From Cherax quadricarinatus (lineage: Eukaryota > Arthropoda > Malacostraca > Decapoda > Parastacidae), in contig NC_091391.1 of NCBI RefSeq assembly GCF_038502225.1, positions 3,223,228 to 3,287,227 on the forward strand: a DNA stretch of 64,000 nt, written 5' to 3'. The notes under the pieces were generated by a model. That model worked only from the letters and a program-made list of their open reading frames with translations, did no database searches and was not told the origin of the DNA. This document shows positions 55,639-64,000 of this stretch, piece after piece. Each line of letters begins with the position of its first letter. The stretch's first letter is position 1. The translations under genes were made by a program, and so were the position numbers.

Positions 55639-56060
55639 CTACAAAATCATAATTTCGTCATAAGTATTTTAGCCAAAACAACGTCAGGACCATATATCCC
55701 CCCCCTCTCCCCTACCAACAACTCCCCTATCCTTCCATCCCCTCCCCTCCCGTCCCCATCCCCTCCCCCAAACCACCCCTCCCTCTCCCCCTCTGAGTGC
55801 CAGGATGCTCTCCCCAAAATCTCCAGAGCTCCGGACTGATGAGTTTCGCACGAGGGAAGGATGGCTTCCCAGAATCCTTCGCCAGCTTTACAAAACTTTT
55901 GCCCGCCTCTACGAAGCTCGGGGGGAGGAGGGTATCCCTGAGTATCCTTCAGGACCTGAGGGACGCAGGAGAGAGAGAGAGAGAGAGAGTACTGAAGGAC
56001 TTCCTTGAGAACGACACTTAAAAACGAAAATTAAAACGATACTGCATACTGTGTGGTTGT
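55639..56060. other. Single-copy spacer, C-rich then GA repeat
   Basis: A C-rich tract (55690-55795) precedes two overlapping plus-strand frames (55797-56021 and 55805-56008) of about 70 codons ending near an (AG)n run at 55970-55990. Neither has a recognisable domain. Confidence 0.4.
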
Positions 56061-56061
56061 G

Positions 56062-59000
56062 GACCAGCCATTGGTACTCTGTCCCCACCACTGGACCAGC
56101 CATTGGTACTCTGTCCCCACCACTGGACCAGCCATTGGTACTCTGTCCTCACCACTGGACCAACCATTGGTACTCTGTCCCCACCACTGGACCAACCATT
56201 GGTACTCTGTCCCCACCACTGGACCAGCCATTGGTACTCTGTCCTCACCACTGGACCAACCATTGGTACTCTGTCCCCACCACTGGACCAGCCATTGGTA
56301 CTCTGTCCTCACCACTGGACCAACCATTGGTACTCTGTCCCCACCACTGGACCAGCCATTGGTACTCTGTCCTCACCACTGGACCAACCATTGGTACTCT
56401 GTCCCCACCACTGGACCAGCCATTGGTACTCTGTCCCCACCACTGGACCAGCCATTGGTACTCTGTCCTCACCACTGGACCAACCATTGGTACTCTGTCC
56501 CCACCACTGGACCAGCCATTGGTACTCTGTCCTCACCACTGGACCAACCATTGGTACTCTGTCCCCACCACTGGACCAGCCATTGGTACTCTGTCCCCAC
56601 CACTGGACCAGCCATTGGTACTCTGTCCCCACCACTGGACCAGCCATTGGTACTCTGTCCCCACCACTGGACCAGCCATTGGTACTCTGTCCCCACCACT
56701 GGACCAGCCATTGGTACTCTGTCCCCACCACTGGACCAGCCATTGGTACTCTGTCCCCACCACTGGACCAGCCATTGGTACTCTGTCCCCACCACTGGAT
56801 CAGCCATTGGTACTCTGTCTCCACCACTGGATCAGCCATTGGTACTCTGTCCCCACCACTGGACCAGCCATTGGTACTCTGTCCTCACCACTGGACCAAC
56901 CATTGGTACTCTGTCCCCACCACTGGACCAGCCATTGGTACTCTGTCCCCACCACTGGACCAGCCATTGGTACTCTGTCCTCACCACTGGACCAACCATT
57001 GGTACTCTGTCCCCACCACTGGACCAGCCATTGGTACTCTGTCCCCACCACTGGACCAACCATTGGTACTCTGTCCCCACCACTGGACCAGCCATTGGTA
57101 CTCTGTCCTCACCACTGGACCAACCATTGGTACTCTGTCCCCACCACTGGACCAACCATTGGTACTCTGTCCCCACCACTGGACCAGCCATTGGTACTCT
57201 GTCCCCACCACTGGACCAGCCATTGGTACTCTGTCCCAACCACTGGACCAACCATTGGTACTCTGTCCCCACCACTGGACCAGCCATTGGTACTCTGTCC
57301 TCACCACTGGACCAACCATTGGTACTCTGTCCCCACCACTGGACCAACCATTGGTACTCTGTCCCCACCACTGGACCAGCCATTGGTACTCTGTCCCCAC
57401 CACTGGACCAGCCATTGGTACTCTGTCCCCACCACTGGACCAACCATTGGTACTCTGTCCCCACCACTGGACCAGCCATTGGTACTCTGTCCCCACCACT
57501 GGACCAGCCATTGGTACTCTGTCCCCACCACTGGACCAGCCATTGGTACTCTGTCCCCACCACTGGACCAACCATTGGTACTCTGTCCCCACCACTGGAC
57601 CAGCCATTGGTACTCTGTCCCCACCACTGGACCAGCCATTGGTACTCTGTCCCCACCACTGGACCAGCCATTGGTACTCTGTCCCCACCACTGGATCAGC
57701 CATTCGTACTCTGTCCCCACCACTGGACCAGCCATTGGTACTCTGTCCCCACCACTGGACCAGCCATTGGTACTCTGTCCCCACCACTGGACCAGCCATT
57801 GGTACTCTGTCCCCACCACTGGACCAGCCATTGGTACTCTGTCCCCACCACTGGATCAGCCATTGGTACTCTGTCCCCACCACTGGACCAGCCATTGGTA
57901 CTCTGTCCCCACCACTGGACCAACCATTGGTACTCTGTCCCCACCACTGGACCAGCCATTGGTACTCTGTCTCCACCACTGGACCAGCCATTGGTACTCT
58001 GTCCCCACCACTGGACCAGCCATTGGTACTCTGTCCCCACCACTGGATCAGCCATTCGTACTCTGTCCCCACCACTGGACCAGCCATTGGTACTCTGTCC
58101 CCACCACTGGACCAGCCATTGGTACTCTGTCCCCACCACTGGACCAGCCATTGGTACTCTGTCCCCACCACTGGACCAGCCATTGGTACTCTGTCCCCAC
58201 CACTGGATCAGCCATTGGTACTCTGTCCCCACCACTGGACCAGCCATTGGTACTCTGTCCCCACCACTGGATCAGCCATTGGTACTCTGTCCCCACCACT
58301 GGATCAGCCATTGGTACTTTGTCCCCACCACTGGACCAACCATTGGTACTCTGTCCCCACCACTGGACCAGCCATTGGTACTCTGTCCCCACCACTGGAC
58401 CAGCCATTGGTACTCTGTCCCCACCACTGGACCAGCCATTGGTACTCTGTCCCCACCACTGGACCAACCATTGGTACTCTGTCCCCACCACTGGACCAGC
58501 CATTGGTACTCTGTCCCCACCACTGGACCAGCCATTGGTACTCTGTCCCCACCACTGGACCAGCCATTGGTACTCTGTCCCCACCACTGGATCAGCCATT
58601 CGTACTCTGTCCCCACCACTGGATCAGCCATTGGTACTCTGTCCTCACCACTGGACCAGCCATTGGTACTCTGTCCCCACCACTGGATCAGCCATTGGTA
58701 CTCTGTCCCCACCACTGGATCAGCCATTGGTACTCTGTCCCCACCACTGGATCAGCCATTGGTACTCTGTCCCCACCACTGGACCAGCCATTGGTACTCT
58801 GTCCCCACCACTGGACCAGCCATTGGTACTCTGTACCCACCACTGGACCAGCCATTGGTACTCTGTACCCACCACTGGACCAGCCATTGGTACTCTGTCC
58901 CCACCACTGGATCAGCCATTGGTACTCTGTCCCCACCACTGGACCAGCCATTGGTACTCTGTCCCCACCACTGGACCAACCATTGGTACTCTGTCCCCAC

Positions 59001-59270
59001 CACTGGACCAACCCTTGGTACTCTGTCCCCACCACTGGACCAACCCTTGGTACTCTGTGCCCACCACTGGACCAACCCTTGGTACTCTATCCCCACCACT
59101 GGACCAACCCTTGGTACTCTATCCCCACCACTGGACCAACCCTTGGTACTGTATCCCCACCACTGGACCAACCCTTGGTACTCTATCCCCACCACTGGAC
59201 CAGCTCTTGGTACTCTATCCCCACCACTGGACCAACCCTTGGTACTCTATCCCCACCACTGTACTCTCCC
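56062..59270. repeat. Minisatellite, 32-bp unit, open in all three plus frames
   Basis: About 100 units with CCACCACTGGACCAGCCATT and GGTACTCTGTCC. The plus-strand unit has no stop codon in any frame. Since 32 is not a multiple of three, each frame reads the same 32-residue superrepeat for more than 1000 codons. CAACCATT and TCCTCACC variants cluster on the left, GGATCAGCC in the middle; CAACCCTT marks the right edge (58990-59240). Confidence 0.95.
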
Positions 59271-59545
59271 GGCCACTGGACCGTGCCCTGTATTCTGTCC
59301 CGACCACTGGACCGACGACTGTACTCGACCACCTTACGGGTTTAAACAGATTCAAGGAGAAATGTAGTTCCAATCCATTGGAACAAAAGCCCCTCATCAG
59401 CATCTAAGCAGCATCCTTGACGTTAACAGGCAACGGTGACCCACATCTTGTGTCAACAGATAACGGAGAGAGAAAAATCAGTCTTGGTCTCTGATAAGTC
59501 TGAAGTGTATCATATGTCACTTTTTTTTTTACACCTGAAGTGTCA
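59271..59545. other. Single-copy spacer
   Basis: Decayed units lead into unique sequence with a poly-T run at about 59520. No gene is recognised. Confidence 0.4.
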
Positions 59546-60410
59546 GTCTTAAGTCAGACTTTACACGTGTAGCGTCAGTCTTAAGTCAGACTTTACACGT
59601 GTAGTGTCAGCCTTAAGTCAGACTTTACACTTTACACGTGTAGTGTCAGTCTTAAGTCAGACTTTACACCTTTTGTGTCAGCCTTAAGTCAGACTTTACA
59701 CGTGTAGTGTCAGTCTTAAGTCAGACTTTACACCTGTAGTGTCAGTCTTAAGTCAGACTTTACACGTGTAGTGTCAGCCTTAAGTCAGACTTTACACGTG
59801 TAGTGTCAGTCTTAAGTCAGACTTTACACCTGTAGTGTCAGCCTTAAGTCAGACTTTACACCTGTAGTGTCAGACTTTACACGTGTAGTGTCAGCCTTAA
59901 GTCAGACTTTACACCTGTAGTGTCAGTCTTAAGTCAGACTTTACACGTATAGTGTCAGTCTTAAGTCAGACTTTACACCTGTAGTGTCAGTCTTAAGTCA
60001 GACTTTACACCTGTAGTGTCAGTCTTAAGTCAGACTTTACACGTATAGTGTCAGTCTTAAGTCAGACTTTACACGTGTAGTGTCAGTCTTAAGTCAGACT
60101 TTACACGTATAGTGTCAGTCTTAAGTCAGACTTTACACCTGTAGTGTCAGTCTTAAGTCAGACTTTACACCTGTAGTGTCAGTCTTAAGTCAGACTTTAC
60201 ACCTGTAGTGTCAGTCTTAAGTCAGACTTTACACGTGTAGTGTCAGTCTTAAGTCAGACTTTACACCTGTAGTGTCAGTCTTAAGTCAGACTTTACACGT
60301 GTAGTGTCAGTCTTAAGTCAGACTTTACACCTGTAGTGTCAGTCTTAAGTCAGACTTTACACGTATAGTGTCAGTCTTAAGTCAGACTTTACACCTGTAG
60401 TGTCTTAGTC
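59546..60410. repeat. Minisatellite, 32-bp unit with nested inverted repeats
   Basis: About 27 units with GTAGTGTCAGTCTTAAGTCA and GACTTTACAC. Each unit contains AGTCT/AGACT around TAAGTC, inside GTGTA/TACAC when the CGTGTA variant is present, so a two-part hairpin can form. Confidence 0.93.
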
Positions 60411-60419
60411 AAGTCTAAC

Positions 60420-61215
60420 ACGCGTAAATTATGCATGACTTTGTAAACAACGACGTAAACAATACGTGACTTTGTAAACAACGACGTAAACAATACGTGA
60501 CTTTGTAAACAACGACGTAAACAATGCATGACTTTGTAAACAACGACGTAAACAATACGTGACTTTGTAAACAACGACGTAAACAATACGTGACTTTGTA
60601 AACAACGACGTAAACAATGCGTGACTTTGTAAACAACGACGTAAACAATGCATAACTTTGTAAACAACGACGTAAACAATACGTGACTTTGTAAACAACG
60701 ACGTAAACAATGCATAACTTTGTAAACAACGACGTAAACAATGCATAACTTTGTAAACAACGACGTAAACAATACGTGACTTTGTAAACAACGACGTAAA
60801 CAATGCGTGACTTTGTAAACAACGACGTAAACAATGCATGACTTTGTAAACAACGACGTAAACAATGCGTGACTTTGTAAACAACGACGTAAACAATGCG
60901 TGACTTTGTAAACAACGACGTAAACAATGCATGACTTTGTAAACAACGACGTAAACAATGTATGACTTTGTAAACAACGACGTAAACAACGCATGACTTT
61001 GTAAACAACGACGTAAACAATGCGTGACTTTGTAAACAACGACGTAAACAATGCGTGACTTTGTAAACAACGACGTAAACAATGCGTGACTTTGTAAACA
61101 ACGACGTAAACAATGTATGACTTTGTAAACAACGACGTAAACAATGCGTGACTTTGTAAACAACGACGTAAACAATACGTGACTTTGTAAACAAAGACGT
61201 AAACAACGAGTGGAA
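60420..61215. repeat. Minisatellite, 31-bp unit
   Basis: About 26 units with GTGACTTTGTAAACAACGAC and GTAAACAATAC. GTAAACAA occurs twice per unit, suggesting an older shorter repeat inside it. Confidence 0.95.
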
Positions 61216-61246
61216 CATAAGCATGTAAGTCAGTGGGCTAGGGACC

Positions 61247-61372
61247 TCAGAGGTAGCTGGACCGCTGCTCAAAGTGGACCACCTCGGGCCAGTTTTTGCG
61301 GTAGTGTGCATACCTTGGGTCCCACGGCAGCATAAACCCGTCCGGGTCCTGCTTATATACCAGACTCTTAAC
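61247..61372 (-). CDS. Possible C-terminal exon of an unidentified host gene
   Basis: Between two arrays lies a 41-codon frame plus stop that looks like real coding sequence: it reads VYKQDPDGFMLPWDPRYAHY and ends NWPEVVHFEQRSSYL before TGA. Third positions are mostly G or C (CTG, AAG, CAG, GAC, CCG, CGC, GAG, GTC), unlike the AT-rich surroundings. Upstream on the minus strand, TTATGTTAAG could serve as a splice acceptor, directly after the 14-bp array. The protein family was not recognised. No polyadenylation signal was found just downstream, before the 31-bp array. It could also be a chance frame or a pseudo-exon. Confidence 0.35.
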   Translation of the reverse strand, partial: VKSLVYKQDPDGFMLPWDPRYAHYRKNWPEVVHFEQRSSYL

Positions 61373-61375
61373 CTT

Positions 61376-64000
61376 AACATAACAGCAACACCATAACAGC
61401 AACACCATAACAGCAACACCATAACAGCAACACCATAACAGCAACACCATAACAGCAACACCATAACAGCAACACCATAACAGCAACACCATAACAGCAA
61501 CACCATAACAGCAACACCATAACAGCAACACCATAACAGCAATACAGCAACACCATACCAGCAACACCATAACAGCAACACCATAACAAACACCATAACA
61601 GCAACACCATAACAGCAACACCATAACAGCAACACCATAACAGCAACACAATAACAGCAACACCATAACAGCAACACAATAACAGCAACACCATAACAGC
61701 AACACCATAACAGCAATACCATAACAGCAACACCATAACAGCAACACCATAACAGCAACACCATAACAGCAACACCATAACAGCAACACCATAACAGCAA
61801 CACCATAACAGCAACACCATAACAGAAACACCATAACAGTAACACCATAACAGCAACACCATAACAGCAATACCATAACAGCAACACCATAACAGCAACA
61901 CCATAACAGCAACACCATAACAGCAACACCATAACAGCAACACCATAACAGCAACACCATAACAGCAACACCATAACAGCAACACCCTAACAGCAACACA
62001 TAACAGCAACACCATAACAGCAACACCATAACAGAACACCATAACAGCAACACCATAACAGCAACACCATAACAGCAACACCATAACAGCAACACCATAA
62101 CAGAACACAACCATAACAGCAACACCATAACAGCAACACCATAACAGGAACACAGTAACAGTCACCATAACAGCAACACCATAACAGCAACACCATAACA
62201 GCAACACCATAACAGCAACACCATAACAGCAACACCATAACAGCAACACCATAACAGGAACACAGTCTTGTCTTACCATAACAGCAACACCATAACAGCA
62301 ACACCATAACAGCAACACCATAACAGCAACACCATAACAGCAACACCATAACAGCAACACCATAACAGCAACACCATAACAGCAACACCATAACAGCAAC
62401 ACCATAACAGGAACACCAGAACAGCAACACAGTAACAGTCTTACCATAACAGCAACACCATAACAGCAACACCATAACAGCAACACCATAACAGAAACAA
62501 ATAACACAACATAACAGCAACACCATAACAGCAACACCATAACAGGAACACCATAACAGCAACACCATAACAGGAACACCATAACAGCAACACCATAACA
62601 GGAACACCATAACAGCAACACCATAACAGAAACACCATAACAGCAACACCATAACAGCAACACCATAACAGAAACACAGAACACAATAACATAACAGCAA
62701 CACCATAACAGCAACACCATAAAAGCAACACCATAACAGCAACACCATAACAGCAACACCATAACAGCAACACAATAACAGCAACACCATAACAGCAACA
62801 CCATAACAGCACCATAACAGCAACACCATAACAGCAACACCATAACAGCAACACCATAACAGCAACACCATAACAGCAACAGCAACATAACAGCAACACC
62901 ATAACAGCAACACCATAACACCAACACCATAACAGCAACACCATAACAGCAACACCATAACAGCAACACCATAACACCAACACCATAACAGCAACACCAT
63001 AACAGCAACACCATAACAGCAACACCATAACACCAACACCATAACAGAACACCATAACAGCAACACCATAACACCAACACCATAACATCAACACCATAAC
63101 AGCAACACCATAACAGCAACACCATAACAGCAACACCATAACAGCAACACCATAACAGCAACACCATAACAGCAACACCATAACAGCAACACCATAACAG
63201 CAACACCATAACAGCAACACCATAACAGCAACACAATAACAGCAACACCATAACAGCAACACCATAACAGCAACACCATAACAGCAACACCATAACAGCA
63301 ACACCATAACAGGAACACAGTCTTGTCTTACCATAACAGCAACACAATAACAGCAACACCATAACAGCAACACCATAACAGCAACACCATAACAGCAACA
63401 CCATAACAGGAACACAGTCTTGTCTTACCATAACAGCAACACCATAACATCAACACCATAACAGCAACACAATAACAGCAACACCATAACAGCAACACCA
63501 TAACAGGAACACAGTCTTGTCTTACCATAACAGCAACACCATAACAGCAACACAATAACAGCAACACCATAACAGCAACACCATAACAGCACCATAACAG
63601 CAACACCATAACAGCAACACCATAACAGCAACACCATAACAGCAACACCATAACAGCAACACCATAACAGCAACACCATAACAGCAACACCATAACAACA
63701 ACACCATAACAGCAACACCATAACAGCAACACCATAACAGCAACACCATAACAGCACCATAACACCAACACCATAACAGCAACACCAAAACACCAACACC
63801 ATAACAGCAACACCATAACAGCAACACCATAACAGCAACACCATAACAGCACCATAACAGCAACACCATAACAGCAACACCATAACAGCAACACCATAAC
63901 AGCAACACCATAACAACAACACCATAACAGCAACACCATAACAGCAACACCATAACAGCAACACCATAACAACAACACCATAACAGCAACACCATAACAC
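61376..64000. repeat. Minisatellite, 14-bp unit, runs off the window
   Basis: About 188 units of ACCATAACAGCAAC. A longer variant with GGAACACAGTCTTGTCTTAC recurs at about 62258, 63311, 63408 and 63504, and ACACCAACACC variants cluster at 62910-63085 and 63755-63800. Minus-strand frames (MVLLLWCCCYGVAV) are by-products. Confidence 0.95.

Noticed and set aside
52911..55663. Histidine/proline-rich or MGVV-repeat proteins of about 900 residues
   Set aside because: Both strands and several frames are open because the 12-bp unit is a multiple of three without stops.

Overview
This window looks like repeat-dominated nuclear DNA from a eukaryote, most likely a decapod crustacean such as a crayfish or lobster. 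That assignment is inferred. It rests on the mix of tRNA-headed SINEs, decayed Jockey/CR1-like LINEs and dispersed modules ending in a stem-loop plus GAAACG, not on any identified host gene. No bacterial features, rRNA genes or CRISPR arrays are visible. By adding up array lengths, about 44 of the 64 kb (near 70%) is tandem repeat, in roughly two dozen mostly unrelated minisatellites with units of 8 to 52 bp. Nearly all long open frames are by-products of arrays whose unit lacks stop codons.

Layout. 1-860: fragments of a dispersed element with hammerhead-like cores. 857-5618: three arrays (29/33, 29 and 41 bp). 5888-8735: a 30-bp palindromic satellite split by a 5'-truncated LINE whose reverse-transcriptase frame is intact. 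8800-13790: 21-bp and two related 31-bp arrays, with a palindromic element carrying a 15-bp target-site duplication near 12.0-12.4 kb. 13.9-23.3 kb: 24-, 23- (purine-rich) and 22-bp arrays. 23.3-28.9 kb: the least repetitive part, holding decayed LINEs, tRNA-derived SINEs, an inverted tRNA-like dimer with a 13-bp target-site duplication, and several ribozyme-like modules. 28.9-36.2 kb: 42- and 31-bp arrays. 36.2-37.1 kb: SINE and LINE-tail fragments. 37.1-44.5 kb: a 32-bp array grown from the SINE core, a 13-bp array, and a 14-bp array split by a probable 1.2-kb solo LTR. 44.5-52.9 kb: a second mobile-element graveyard, with 52-, 37- and 19-bp arrays that can be traced to parts of dispersed elements. 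53-64 kb: 12-, 32-, 32-, 31- and 14-bp arrays, plus one short coding-like segment at 61.25-61.37 kb that could be the last exon of a host gene.

The main signals are these. (1) A dispersed element family carries a hammerhead-ribozyme-like core whose stem II shows compensatory changes between copies. (2) Several elements are head-to-head inverted dimers, and two have clean target-site duplications, so the dimers may move as units. (3) At least four minisatellites can be traced to internal or terminal parts of mobile elements, so here mobile elements appear to seed new satellites. (4) The SINEs share their 3' tail with a LINE family present in the same window. All family assignments come from motif reading without database searches.
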